Source of the DNA: Myxococcales bacterium
Lineage (GTDB): Bacteria > Myxococcota_A > Polyangia > Polyangiales > Polyangiaceae
Reading direction: 5' to 3'
DNA: 64,000 nucleotides
Assembly: GCA_016720545.1 (NCBI GenBank)
Contig: JADKKK010000003.1
Location: 248,001 to 312,000, forward strand
Position numbers and translations under genes: made by a program. Below the pieces are notes generated by a model. It ran no database searches. It saw only the letters and a program-made list of their open reading frames with translations, and was not told where the DNA came from. This document shows, piece by piece, positions 1 to 8,633 of this stretch (position 1 is the stretch's first letter; the number at the start of each line of letters is the position of its first letter).

Positions 1-333
1 GCTCAGCGCGAGGCCGGCGGCCTGCTTGACGTCGGTGTTGCTGCCCTTTTCGCCGGGGTTGGTGGGCTTCTTCACCATCACGATGGCCGCGCGCGCCGCG
101 GTGATCGCCGCGTGCTGAACGCCGAGGTTGACGGTGTAGATCTTCGCCACCTGTACGAAGGAGAAGAACGTGGTGAGCAAAGGCACGACGGCGATGACGA
201 ACTCGACCAGGGCCGCTCCGCGACGATCGTGGAGGAGCGACGCGGGCGCAGAAGCCGAGTCGGAGCTGCCGGAGTCGGCGGAGCCTGACTCATGCGGCGC
301 AGGATTAAAAAATACCGACCTGAGCGACTTCAT
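1..333 (-). CDS. TadE-like pilus assembly protein (partial, runs off the window)
   Basis: This is the N-terminal part (111 codons) of a TadE/TadG-type minor pseudopilin; the 3' end lies beyond base 1. After a Ser/Asp/Ala-rich leader of about 40 residues comes RGAALVEFVIAVVPLLTTFF, the RGaalvEF processing motif followed by the hydrophobic helix typical of TadE-like proteins of the Flp pilus machine. Its ATG (331-333) overlaps the TGA of the upstream prepilin peptidase in an ATGA arrangement, so translation is probably coupled. TadE-like proteins are cleaved by the Tad prepilin peptidase, which here is the adjacent gene. The family call is firm; the full length is unknown. Confidence 0.8.
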   Translation of the reverse strand, partial: MKSLRSVFFNPAPHESGSADSGSSDSASAPASLLHDRRGAALVEFVIAVVPLLTTFFSFVQVAKIYTVNLGVQHAAITAARAAIVMVKKPTNPGEKGSNTDVKQAAGLALS

Positions 334-872
334 TTCGACCCCCAATGGAAGGCGGTGGTCACGGCGACGCCGATAAAAATACACGGCCCCAGGCGAAACC
401 ACGTCATGGCCTCGGGCTCGACCGCCTTGCGCTTTTCTTTGGGCAAGACGGGATTGAACATCAGATAGATGGTGTTCTTCAGTGTCCTGAAGAGCTTGCC
501 GTCGTAGGCGAGCCGCGCCGGCGCGATCACGAGCGCCGCCATGAAGGCGTACATCTCGAGCTCGAGGCCGAGCGACGGGTGGCAGAGCGCGCCAAGCGCC
601 GCGAGGAGCTTCAAGTCGCCGCCGCCGATCGCGTTCTGGCGATAGAGGACCAGCGGGACGACCGCGGTCACACAGGCCCCTGCGACGGAGAAGCCGCCTT
701 CAAAGGCAGCTTCGTCCGAGGCTATGCCCTGCGCAGAGGCAGCGACGAAGTGGGCGATGGGGGCGAGAAACAGCGCCGGTAGCGTCACCCAATTGGGTAT
801 CTGGCCCGACTTCATGTCGTACACCGCAGCGATGCCACTTACGATGACCGCTGCGATGAGAAAGGGAATCAT
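330..872 (-). CDS. Prepilin peptidase, CpaA/TadV type (A24)
   Basis: This is a 180-residue inner-membrane aspartic prepilin peptidase that would cleave and mature Flp and TadE-like pilins. The first catalytic Asp lies in VYDMKSGQIPNW near the N-terminus and the second in the GxGD-type motif IGGGDLKLLAALGA; four or more hydrophobic segments surround them. The open frame extends upstream to 986, but the start at 872 (MIPFLIAA) begins directly with the first membrane helix, as in CpaA/TadV proteins, whereas the extra 38 residues look random. The short size without an N-methylase domain fits TadV/CpaA rather than PilD. It lies between the Flp pilins and tadE on the same strand. Confidence 0.88.
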   Translation of the reverse strand: MIPFLIAAVIVSGIAAVYDMKSGQIPNWVTLPALFLAPIAHFVAASAQGIASDEAAFEGGFSVAGACVTAVVPLVLYRQNAIGGGDLKLLAALGALCHPSLGLELEMYAFMAALVIAPARLAYDGKLFRTLKNTIYLMFNPVLPKEKRKAVEPEAMTWFRLGPCIFIGVAVTTAFHWGSK

Positions 873-999
873 GGCACCATGGCTACCGAATACGGGCGCT
901 TTTTTTTCGCGTGGCGTGTGGGTCGTGCGCGTGTCCGCGAGGACGCGGGGGCCTGCTCGGTCACCCAAGCCGAGCAGGCCGCACACACGCGCAAGCGGA

Positions 1000-1155
1000 T
1001 CAGAGCTGCTGGGTCGCGTTCGTGGCCGAGCGACCGACGACGGGGCCGAGCGCCTTGAAGGCCGCAGCGGCGAGCAGCAGGACGGCGACGAGGAGGAGCG
1101 CGTACTCGACCATGGAGGCGCCGCGGGACTTCATGCGAAGGATCTGCTTGTTCAT
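1000..1155 (-). CDS. flp: Flp/Fap-type pilin subunit
   Basis: A 51-residue Flp pilin, the major subunit of Tad (type IVc) pili. It has a short basic leader (MNKQILRMKSRGA), then SMVEYALLLVAVLLLAAAAF, with the conserved Glu-Tyr pair at +5/+6 of the mature pilin and one hydrophobic helix, and a short polar tail ending NATQQL. A GGAG Shine-Dalgarno lies six bases before the ATG. Prepilin peptidase and tadE follow on the same strand, and a second, frameshifted pilin copy precedes it. The gene is too short for most ORF filters, but the motif is unmistakable. Confidence 0.9.
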   Translation of the reverse strand: MNKQILRMKSRGASMVEYALLLVAVLLLAAAAFKALGPVVGRSATNATQQL

Positions 1156-1215
1156 GTTCTTCTCCGAGAGGGGTTGCAGGCAGTTGAGGGTGCAGTTGAG
1201 GGTGAACGGGGCCTA

Positions 1216-1411
1216 TCAGGGGATAGGCGCCATGAGTGTGGTACGTGACGAACGATAGTCTGCGAGCATCTTCACGCCGCCGGCGGTGATCCCCACCATG
1301 GTGGGGACGGCGACGAACGTGAGGAGGAGAGCGTACTCTACCAGGACGGCGCCGCGGGCTGCGCGCGATGCGCGAGGCGGTAGGGCGGGTCGTGCGAACG
1401 CGCTTCGTCAT
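1216..1411 (-). pseudogene. Second Flp pilin, split by one extra base
   Basis: A good ribosome site (GGAGGA, six bases before ATG at 1411) opens a frame reading MTKRVRTTRPTASRIARS, a basic leader like that of the neighbouring pilin. The pilin body is in the next frame: ARGAVLVEYALLLTFVAVPT, then a helix and a tail ending MAPIP at 1216. No start codon exists in the body frame downstream of its in-frame stop, and total length is 196 bases (3n+1). One extra base near 1350-1360 explains both facts. Either this is a decayed paralogue or a sequencing insertion broke an intact pilin. It would otherwise encode about 64 residues processed at the RGA/VLVEY site. Confidence 0.75.
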
Positions 1412-1742
1412 GGAAGTTCCTCCCGTAGCGGAGCCGGGGAGCTCAAGGTGGAGGGGCGAGGAGGCTTGCACGATGAGGGTATATCCAAGACTCGTGCCAT
1501 GCCACAAGCCGAGGTCTCGGAGCGCCGACTTTCGAGCGTTTCACGAAATCATTGGAGAATTCTTCAGGGAAGGCGGGCGGCTCGCACATGTAGGACACTT
1601 CCGCAGGATCCGAATGGATTCACCATGGTGCGGAGAGGATCCAGCTGGAGTGGATCGTTACCGCGTATGTGGAATATGCAGCGAGGCTCGAAGCGGTGGC
1701 GCTGCGCTTGACGAGACGCGCTCCGTACGGAACGCTTGAGGC
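1412..1742. other. Divergent intergenic region between the Flp pilins and a lipoprotein gene
   Basis: This 331-base stretch separates the leftward Flp pilin genes from the rightward lipoprotein gene. It should hold promoters for both. A candidate sigma-54 element facing the pilins is listed separately. It is less GC-rich than its surroundings around 1540-1680. I see no other gene, repeat or strong hairpin in it. Confidence 0.5.
1484..1499 (-). promoter_or_regulatory. Candidate sigma-54 (-24/-12) promoter for the Flp pilins
   Basis: On the minus strand the sequence reads TGGCACGAGTCTTGGA. The -24 half (TGGCAC) is a perfect match to the RpoN consensus and the spacing is right, but the -12 half is TTGGA instead of TTGCA. 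It lies about 73 bases upstream of the pilin ATG at 1411, leaving a leader of about 60 nt. The myxobacterial pilA gene is known to use sigma-54, which makes this plausible. It is a motif match only. Confidence 0.35.
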
Positions 1743-2438
1743 ATGCCACGCACGTTGACCTCTCGGCTTCTCTGGTTGAGCGTCGGCCTCGCCGGCGCGA
1801 TCACCGCGCTCGGCTGCGGCAAGCAGCTCGAGCCCGCGCCGGTGCCAGCGTTCAAGTTCTCGCTGCGCGTCGACTCCGACCCGAACCGCCCGCTCGCGGG
1901 GGCGAAGGTGCTCCACCAGGACAAGGAGGTGGGGGTCACCCAGGCCGACGGGCGCGCGCTCGTCGCGCTGCGCGGCAACGAGGGCGATCAGGCCCAGCTC
2001 GTGGTGAAGTGCCCCGAGACCAACCAGCAGCCCGCGCCCATCGTCGTGGCGCTGCGACGCCTGGCCGACGGGCGGGTCCCCGAGTACGCGATCGCGTGCC
2101 CGCCCCTCGTGCGTCGCGTGGTGGTCGGCATCCGCGCCGACGGCGGCGGGAACCTGCCTGTGGTGTTCCTAGGGAACGTGGTCGCGCGGACCGACAGCTC
2201 GGGGGCCGCGCACTTCGCGCTGGACGTGAAGCCGGGCGAGCAGTTCGAGGTGCAGCTCAAGACCGACGAGAACCCGAAGCTGCTCCCCAAGAACCCGGGG
2301 CGGAGCTTCGTGATGCCGGCGCGAGACGACGTGGTGGTGTTCAACCAAACGTTCTCGCTCGAGAAGACCAAGAAGGTCTACCACTTCGTCGCGAAGCCGC
2401 GCGGGCCGCGGCCCGTCGGCGGCCCCGCGAAGCTGTAG
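1743..2438 (+). CDS. Predicted lipoprotein with carboxypeptidase-regulatory-like (Ig-type) fold
   Basis: A 231-residue protein of unknown role. A basic N-terminus and hydrophobic stretch end in ALGC (Cys25), a lipobox, so it is probably a membrane-anchored lipoprotein. Two tandem beta-rich segments of the kind seen in carboxypeptidase-regulatory-like or PEGA repeats follow: LAGAKVLHQDKEVGVTQADG around residue 50 and a similar NVVARTDSSGAAHF around 140 ('transferred quality, then T-D-x-x-G'). No enzyme motif is visible. It stands alone on the plus strand, convergent with the enoyl-CoA hydratase ten bases downstream. The fold assignment is an inference from pattern. Confidence 0.7.
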   Translation: MPRTLTSRLLWLSVGLAGAITALGCGKQLEPAPVPAFKFSLRVDSDPNRPLAGAKVLHQDKEVGVTQADGRALVALRGNEGDQAQLVVKCPETNQQPAPIVVALRRLADGRVPEYAIACPPLVRRVVVGIRADGGGNLPVVFLGNVVARTDSSGAAHFALDVKPGEQFEVQLKTDENPKLLPKNPGRSFVMPARDDVVVFNQTFSLEKTKKVYHFVAKPRGPRPVGGPAKL

Positions 2439-2447
2439 CGGGCGCGG

Positions 2448-3239
2448 CTACCGGCCTTCGAAGCGGGGCGGGCGCTTGGCCGCGAAGGCCTCGAGCGCCT
2501 CGCGGCGATCGGCGCTCACGAGCACCTTGTCGTAGCTCACCTTCTCGAGCTCGAGCCCCAACGCGAGCGTGGTGTCGAACGAGCGATCGATCGCTTCGAG
2601 CGCGGCCGCTTGCGCGATGGGCGCGCCCTCGGCGATGGGGTGGAGCCACGCGACGGTGTCGTCGACCACGTCGGTGGCCGCGGGAGAGACGCGGTTCACG
2701 AGGCCCCACGCGAGCGCCTCGGGCGCCTCGACGCGGCGGCCGAGGAGGATCATTTCTTTCGCCCGCGCCTCGCCCACCACGCGCGGGAGGCGCTGCGTGC
2801 CACCGGCACCCGGGATGATGCCGAGGGTGGTCTCGGGGAGCGCGAGCACCGCGTGAGGCGCGGCGACGCGGAGATCGCACATGAGCGCGAGCTCGAGGCC
2901 GCCGCCGAAGGCCACGCCGTTGATCGCGGCGACGACCGGCTTCGGCGAGCGATCGAGCACGCCGAGCTCTTCGCGATAGAGCTCGACCTGGAGGCGCACG
3001 TCGTTCTCCGACATGCCCTGCCGCTCTTTTAGGTCGGCGCCCGCGCAGAAGGCCTTCTGGCCGGCGCCCGTCAGGACGATCGCGCGCACCGACGGGTTGG
3101 CGATCGCCTCGCGTGTGAGCTTGCCGAGGGCGCGGAGGGTGCCTCGGGATAGGCTGTTCATGCGCTCGGGGCGCGTGATCGTGAAGACCGCGACGGTGCC
3201 GCGCTGGTCGACCTCGACGGGGAAGCTCTCGTCTGCCAT
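2448..3239 (-). CDS. Enoyl-CoA hydratase/isomerase family protein
   Basis: A 263-residue crotonase-fold enzyme, expected to hydrate 2-enoyl-CoA in fatty acid beta-oxidation. The oxyanion-hole segment AFCAGADLKER is near residue 65. The two catalytic glutamates of true hydratases are both present: one in GGGLELALMCDLRVA, the other in LPETTLGIIPGAGGTQRLPR. The frame is open much further upstream, but the ATG at 3239 (MADESFPVEV) gives the normal family length and begins just before the first beta-strand. It lies 61 bases downstream of the M1 aminopeptidase on the same strand. The exact acyl-CoA substrate cannot be told from sequence. Confidence 0.9.
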   Translation of the reverse strand: MADESFPVEVDQRGTVAVFTITRPERMNSLSRGTLRALGKLTREAIANPSVRAIVLTGAGQKAFCAGADLKERQGMSENDVRLQVELYREELGVLDRSPKPVVAAINGVAFGGGLELALMCDLRVAAPHAVLALPETTLGIIPGAGGTQRLPRVVGEARAKEMILLGRRVEAPEALAWGLVNRVSPAATDVVDDTVAWLHPIAEGAPIAQAAALEAIDRSFDTTLALGLELEKVSYDKVLVSADRREALEAFAAKRPPRFEGR

Positions 3240-3300
3240 GGGCGGCAGTGTCGTGATTCGCTCGCCGGAACTCAAGGCGGAACTCACGCTGGGCGTGCGC

Positions 3301-6024
3301 CTACTTCGTGCGTGGCTCGCGCGGCGGGAGGGCGGGCGCCTTTGCCTTGGTGGCCTTGGTGGCCTTGGTGGCCTTGGTGGCCTTGGTGGCCTTGGTGGCC
3401 TTGGTGGCCTTGGTGGCCTTGGCTGAGTCGCGGGTCGGCTTCGCTGCGCGGAGCTTCGTGGGGCGCTCGGGCCCGACGCGCGCCTCGAGCTTCCGGAGGC
3501 GTGTCTCGAGGTCGTGCGCGTGGGCGCGGAGCTTCTCGAGCTCCGCCTCAGCTTCGTGTGCGCCCGCTTTGCGGTCGCCCGTGAGGTCGCGGAGGACCTC
3601 GCGGAGACGGCGGCGCACACGCACGTCGTCTTCGACGCCCTCGCGGGCACGGAGGGCGCCTCGCGCGCGCGGATCGCCCATGAGCTGGAGGGCGCGCGCG
3701 ACGTCTTGGCGCAGCAGCGGGTCGCGATCGTCGAGCAGCTCCTCGAGCAGCTCGCGATCGTCGCGCGCCTCGGAGAGCCTACCGATCGCGAGCGCGGCGG
3801 CTCGGCGCGCCCTCGGCGCCTGCCCGTAGCGGGTCTTGGCGCGGAGGTGGGGCAACGCGCGCGGATCGCGCAGCGACGCGAGCCCGTCGATCGCGCCGGT
3901 CCGCACAACCTCGGCCCACGAGGGGCGATCGAGGAGCTCTACGAGGTCGTCGAGGGCGCCGCCTTGGCGCGTCTTGCCGAGCGAGCGCGCTGCTTCCGCG
4001 CTGACGAAGTAGCTCGCGTCGGAGCGCGCGACGTGGGCGAGGAGCGTCGCCGCCGCCGCGGTGCGGCTCGCGCCCAGCGCCTCTGCGACGGCACGGCGGA
4101 CCTTCGGCGAGGTCACGCCGAGCGCGCGCTCGAGGGCCTCGAACGCGTCCGGCGCGCGTGAGCGGCCGAGCGCCGTGGCGCACTCGGCGCGGACACCCCA
4201 GAACTCGTGCTCGTCGTGGAGGCGCGCCGCGAGCGCGGCTCGCGTGGGGGGGTCGTCGACCCGGGAGAGGCTGCCCGCGGCGAGCCACCGACCCCGCGCC
4301 GTGGGCGCGTGGGCGAGCTGCTCGCGGAGCATGTCGAGCGGACCGCGGACGCTCACCTCGCCGAGCACCCGCAGGTCGGGATCGACGACGACGAAGCGAG
4401 GGCGACGCGGCGAAGGGAGCGCGAACACCTGGTGGCGCTGCGTGAGCTCGACTTCGAGGCGCTTCACCACCGGGCGACCGCGCTCGGTCGCGGTCGCGCA
4501 GTCGAGCACGAGCGGCGCGTGGAAGACGGAGGGCACTCCGTCGGTCGCCGCCTGCCCCTGCTTGACCGTGACGAGCAAGATGCCCTCGTCCCACGCGAAC
4601 GACACCTCGAGCTCGACGTGACCGGCCCGGTGCACGAGCTCCTCGAAGGCGCGCCCGAGGCTGCGACCCGACACGCGCTCGAGAGCGCGCTGGAGATCGC
4701 GCGTCTCGACGAGGCCCTTCGCGTGCGCGCGAAGGTAGTGCGCGACGCCGGCGAAGAAGCCGTCGTCCCCGACGGTGCGGCGCAGCACGTGGAGCACGAG
4801 CCCGCCCTTCTCGTAGAGGTGGCGGTCGAACAGATCGAGCGGGGCGTCGTAGTCGAGGCAGACCAGGGGGCGGCGGTAGCGGCCGCGCGCCTCCGCCACG
4901 TAGTTGGCGAGGTCGGTCTTGAGCCCGTACTCGTACTCGTCGAGCCCGAGGCGGTGCTCGCGGAAGAGGTGCTCGCAGAACGTCGCGAAGCCTTCGTTGA
5001 GCCACGCCTCCGACCAGTCGCGGCACGTGACCAGATCGCCGAACCACTGGTGGGCGAGCTCGTGCGCGATGAGGTCGTCGCTCGTGCCGTCGAGCGCGGC
5101 GCGCTCGTCGAGCAGCACGTGCTCGTAGAGCGTCGTCGCGGTGGTGTTCTCCATTCCCCCGAAGAAGAAGTCGGAGACGACCGCCTGCGCGTACTTGCTC
5201 CAGGGATACGGCGACGCGAAACGATGGCCAAAGAAACGCATCATTTCCGCGGTTTGCGCGAACGTACGGCGGGCGTCGGCGGCGCGCCCCGGCGGCACGT
5301 AATACGTGAGGGGCGCGGGGCCGTCGTCCTCGAGCACCTCGAGCTCGCCGACCACCAGCGTGAGCAGGTAGCTCGGGTGAGGCTCGCTCATCTTCCAATG
5401 GAAGAGGACGCCGTCGGGGCGCGGCTCGCGCGCCGCGAGGTGCCCGTTCGAGAGCGCCGTGTAGCCCGGCGGGACGACCACCGACAGCTCGGTGGTCATC
5501 TTCACGTGGGGCTTGTCGTGGGAGGGGAAGAAGTGCCGCGCGTCCTCCTCTTGGCACTGAGTCCACGCCTGGCGTGGCAGGTGCGGGCGGTGCTCGTCGG
5601 GCTCGATGAAGTAGAGCCCGCGGCGCGGCGTGCAGGTGTACACGACGCGCACGATGGCCTCTTCGAGGTCGCCCAGCTCCACCCGGAGCGCGCAGCCGTC
5701 GTAGATGAAGTCGGCGCGGGCGCCTCCCACCTCGACCGCCGAGAGCGTGAAGCCCACGGCGTCGAGGGTGATCGCCGACGCCGTCGGGCTCACCCGGCGG
5801 ACGTGCAGCGTCGCCGTGCCAGCGACCTCGTGTTTCTCGAACGAGAGGCCGAGGTCGAGCGCGAGGTGCTCGATGACGAAGGGGCGATCACGCTCGAAGT
5901 TGCGAGGGCTCGTCGCGAACGCGAACGCGAACGGGCGGCCTTGCGCGGCTTGGCTCCGCTGCTCCGTGTGTTCGGTGCCCCCGGAGAGGCACCGGCAGCG
6001 GGCGTGGAGGCGGTGCTCTCCCAT
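3301..6024 (-). CDS. M1-family aminopeptidase with C-terminal HEAT repeats and a Thr-Lys-Ala repeat tail
   Basis: A 907-residue zinc metallopeptidase. The exopeptidase signature GGMEN is at 289-293, the zinc site HELAHQWFGD at 321-330, and the third ligand Glu in NEGFAT near 344. From about residue 590 to 800 the chain is a series of alpha-helical HEAT-type repeats (motifs such as DPRALPHLRAK and DRDPLLRQDVARAL). A coiled coil (about 820-860) and a (TKA)n tail end the protein. No secretion signal is evident, so it is probably cytoplasmic. The gene starts 21 bases after pilQ ends, so it may be read with the pilus operon, but no functional tie is known. The start at 6024 is the only ATG before the catalytic domain. 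Confidence 0.88.
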   Translation of the reverse strand: MGEHRLHARCRCLSGGTEHTEQRSQAAQGRPFAFAFATSPRNFERDRPFVIEHLALDLGLSFEKHEVAGTATLHVRRVSPTASAITLDAVGFTLSAVEVGGARADFIYDGCALRVELGDLEEAIVRVVYTCTPRRGLYFIEPDEHRPHLPRQAWTQCQEEDARHFFPSHDKPHVKMTTELSVVVPPGYTALSNGHLAAREPRPDGVLFHWKMSEPHPSYLLTLVVGELEVLEDDGPAPLTYYVPPGRAADARRTFAQTAEMMRFFGHRFASPYPWSKYAQAVVSDFFFGGMENTTATTLYEHVLLDERAALDGTSDDLIAHELAHQWFGDLVTCRDWSEAWLNEGFATFCEHLFREHRLGLDEYEYGLKTDLANYVAEARGRYRRPLVCLDYDAPLDLFDRHLYEKGGLVLHVLRRTVGDDGFFAGVAHYLRAHAKGLVETRDLQRALERVSGRSLGRAFEELVHRAGHVELEVSFAWDEGILLVTVKQGQAATDGVPSVFHAPLVLDCATATERGRPVVKRLEVELTQRHQVFALPSPRRPRFVVVDPDLRVLGEVSVRGPLDMLREQLAHAPTARGRWLAAGSLSRVDDPPTRAALAARLHDEHEFWGVRAECATALGRSRAPDAFEALERALGVTSPKVRRAVAEALGASRTAAAATLLAHVARSDASYFVSAEAARSLGKTRQGGALDDLVELLDRPSWAEVVRTGAIDGLASLRDPRALPHLRAKTRYGQAPRARRAAALAIGRLSEARDDRELLEELLDDRDPLLRQDVARALQLMGDPRARGALRAREGVEDDVRVRRRLREVLRDLTGDRKAGAHEAEAELEKLRAHAHDLETRLRKLEARVGPERPTKLRAAKPTRDSAKATKATKATKATKATKATKATKATKAKAPALPPREPRTK
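3344..3422 (-). repeat. 9-bp tandem repeat, about 8.8 copies, coding the (KAT)n tail
   Basis: On the plus strand the unit is GCCTTGGTG, repeated without change from 3344 to 3422. It encodes alternating Lys-Ala-Thr at the C-terminus of the M1 aminopeptidase. Unit length is a multiple of three, so copy changes alter tail length without breaking the frame. Confidence 0.95.
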
Positions 6025-6045
6025 CGGGCGGGGGCGTCCGCGGGC

Positions 6046-8388
6046 TCAGCGCCCGAGCGCTTCGGCGCGGTTCACGATCCGGGGGGTGAGGAAGATCACC
6101 AGCTCGTTGCGGGTGTCGCTGGCGCGACGACGCTGGAAGAGCACGCCGAGGATCGGGATGTCGCCGAAGAACGGGACCTGGTCGAGGTTGCGACCCGTGT
6201 TGCGGGTGTAGATGCCGCCGATGACGGCCGTGTGGCCGTCCATCACGAGCAGGTCGGTCTCGGCCTCGCGCTTGAGGATCGTGGGATCGCCGCGCGCCGA
6301 GGTCTGGTTGAAGTCGGGCTCGTCGCGGTTGATCTTGACGTGCATCGACACCGACCCGTCGGCGGTGACGTGCGGGCGCACCAGGAGCTGCAGCTTCGCC
6401 TCCTGGAAGGTGGTCTGGACGCCCTGGGCAGAGAGCTGCGCGAACGGGATGAGCGTGCCCTGATTGATGCGCGCCTCGCGGTTGTCGAGGGTGAGGATGC
6501 GCGGGCTCGACACGATGCGCAGCAGACCGCTCGCCTCGGCCGCCGAGAGGCGGACGCCGAGGTTGAACGCGTTGTTGATGGAGCCGAGGGAGATGCCGAG
6601 CGCGCCGCCTTGCCCGGTACCGACCGCGGCCGGGAGGTTGACCGCGTAGTTCGGGGCGTCGATGACGGGCTGAGTGGGCGAGAGACCCTGCGTGGGCGAC
6701 TGGCCGTCATAGTTACCGCCGGCGACGCCGACGCTGGACGGGAACGCGATGCCCGTGGGGTTGCCGGTGGCCTCGGAGAAGGACGCGTCGCCGCCCCACT
6801 GGATACCGATGTCGCGCTGGTAGCGGCTCGTGGCCTCGACGATGCGCGCCTCGATGAGCACCTGCGGGGTCTGCGTGTCGAGGGCGCGGACGAGCTGCTC
6901 GATGTTGTCGAGGCCGCCCGAGATGTCGCGGGCGATGAGCACGTTCGTGCGCTCGTCGACCGCGATCGAGCCGCGCGGCGAGAGCAGGTCCTTGGCGCGG
7001 GCCTGAATTTCGTCGGCCCGCGCGTAACTTACCGGAATCAATCGAGTTTCGAGCGGGGTAAGCTCGTACTCTTGGCGGGCTGCGGCGAGGCGGAGCTCGC
7101 GCTCTTTCTGCAGCGCGGCGAGCGGCGCGACGCGGATGAGATTGCCCGACCGCACCATGCCGAGGCCCTTCGCCTGGAGCACGACGTCGAGCGCTTGATC
7201 CCACGGCACGTTGCGCATGCGGATGGTGACGCTGCCGGACACGTCGTCGGCGGTCACGATGTTCACCCGGCCGACGTCGGCCAGCAGGCGCAGGATGTTG
7301 TGGATGTCCGCGTCCTTCAGGTCGAGATCGATGCGACGACCCGAGTAGCGACCCGCCTGCGCGTTCATCGTGGAGGTGAAGCCAGCCTCGCCACCGCCCG
7401 ACACTTCGGCGTCCACGCCTTCGTGTCCGGGCTCGACGGGGCGAATGCTGGTCTCGACGCGCGGCCCCTCGGCGAGCGGGCGCTCACGCGCGACGGTCAC
7501 GGTCTTCGACGTGTCGCGAGCGGGGCCCTTCGCGTGCGCGGCGGGGGCCGCGTCGAACGACCAGACGATCTGCTTGCCCTCGACGGAGAGCACTCCCTGG
7601 TCGTCGCCGGCTCGCTCGAGCTCGATGACGGCGGAGTGGGTCTGCGCGTCGAACGACGTGGACACCTTGCGGACCGGGCCGCCGAACGCGCCGAGCTCGA
7701 GCGCGCGCGCGAGGTTCGCGGGCACGCGGACGTTCTTCATGGTGAGGCGCAGGCGGCCATCGTGCCCTGCGGCGAGCTGGTACGAGGGGACCTCGCTCGC
7801 CTGGATGATGACGCGATCGGTCTGGCCCTTGCCAACCTTGCGACGCTCGAAGCGGACGTCGGCCAGCTCGGGAGAAGCCACGGCCTGCGCCGCAGCGGGC
7901 GCAGGAAAGAGCGACGGCGCGCCTGGGGCGGTCTGCGCGGCTGGCGCGAGCTGGACGCGGAGGTCGTTCCCGTCCGCGAAGACCCGGTAGCTCGCGGGCT
8001 TCAAGAGGTTCACGGTCAGGCGGGTCATGGTGCCCGCCGAGGTCTTGAAGGTCTGCGTGAGCGCACCGCCCACGAGGCCCACGGGGCTGGTGATAGGCTC
8101 GCCCCCGCCCGACAGGTCCGCGTTCGCGATGTCGACGACGAGGCGCTTGCCTCCGGACTCGACGCGGAGCGAGAACGCCGGGGCGCTGGTGCCGCGAAGA
8201 ACGAGCTCCGTGCCCGGTCCGGCCGTCGACTCGAGCGCGTGGGCCACCACGTCGCGCACGTGGTTGCCTTCACCCGCCGCGAGCGCCACGCCGGGGTGCA
8301 GGAACATCACGTGTGCGAAGGCCGCCGCGAGCAGGAGCGGCGTTCCACTCCCGAGGATTCGGCGCGTTCGCGATTTCGACCGGTGCAT
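6046..8388 (-). CDS. pilQ: Type IV pilus secretin PilQ
   Basis: A 780-residue outer-membrane secretin through which the type IVa pilus extends. A basic leader and hydrophobic segment ending ALA-AGEG is a Sec signal. Next come AMIN-type beta domains (about 40-270, peptidoglycan binding), then the STN/N0 domain with DIHNILRLLADVGRVNIV, N1-type ring-building repeats, and the secretin core with IPFAQLS and VPFFGDIPILGVLFQ, ending NELVIFLTPRIV. The open frame reaches 8460, but the ATG at 8388 follows an AGGGAG ribosome site and begins the signal peptide. It is the last pil gene of the cluster, 245 bases after pilP. Confidence 0.95.
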   Translation of the reverse strand: MHRSKSRTRRILGSGTPLLLAAAFAHVMFLHPGVALAAGEGNHVRDVVAHALESTAGPGTELVLRGTSAPAFSLRVESGGKRLVVDIANADLSGGGEPITSPVGLVGGALTQTFKTSAGTMTRLTVNLLKPASYRVFADGNDLRVQLAPAAQTAPGAPSLFPAPAAAQAVASPELADVRFERRKVGKGQTDRVIIQASEVPSYQLAAGHDGRLRLTMKNVRVPANLARALELGAFGGPVRKVSTSFDAQTHSAVIELERAGDDQGVLSVEGKQIVWSFDAAPAAHAKGPARDTSKTVTVARERPLAEGPRVETSIRPVEPGHEGVDAEVSGGGEAGFTSTMNAQAGRYSGRRIDLDLKDADIHNILRLLADVGRVNIVTADDVSGSVTIRMRNVPWDQALDVVLQAKGLGMVRSGNLIRVAPLAALQKERELRLAAARQEYELTPLETRLIPVSYARADEIQARAKDLLSPRGSIAVDERTNVLIARDISGGLDNIEQLVRALDTQTPQVLIEARIVEATSRYQRDIGIQWGGDASFSEATGNPTGIAFPSSVGVAGGNYDGQSPTQGLSPTQPVIDAPNYAVNLPAAVGTGQGGALGISLGSINNAFNLGVRLSAAEASGLLRIVSSPRILTLDNREARINQGTLIPFAQLSAQGVQTTFQEAKLQLLVRPHVTADGSVSMHVKINRDEPDFNQTSARGDPTILKREAETDLLVMDGHTAVIGGIYTRNTGRNLDQVPFFGDIPILGVLFQRRRASDTRNELVIFLTPRIVNRAEALGR

Positions 8389-8633
8389 CAGGGACTCCCT
8401 AGGCCGCGGATGAGCTCCGCGCAGGCTCGCGATCGCCGGCTCGGCTCTCGCGCGGCGCACCTGGAGGTGCGCGCTATCAACGAACGTAGAACGAGGCCGC
8501 TCGAAGAGGCCAGTTTGTCGTGCGCTATTTCGCTGTTGTCTCGCATCGCGTGCCCCGCCCGTCCCGGAGGGACCTCGCCAGCGTCACCAGTATCACGCTT
8601 CGCTCTCCGGGCTCGCCAGCATTTCGCCGCCCC

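Noticed and set aside
869..1507. A 212-codon minus frame covering both Flp pilins.
   Set aside because: Only its short MTKRVRTT segment is meaningful; the rest reads the pilin bodies in the wrong frame.
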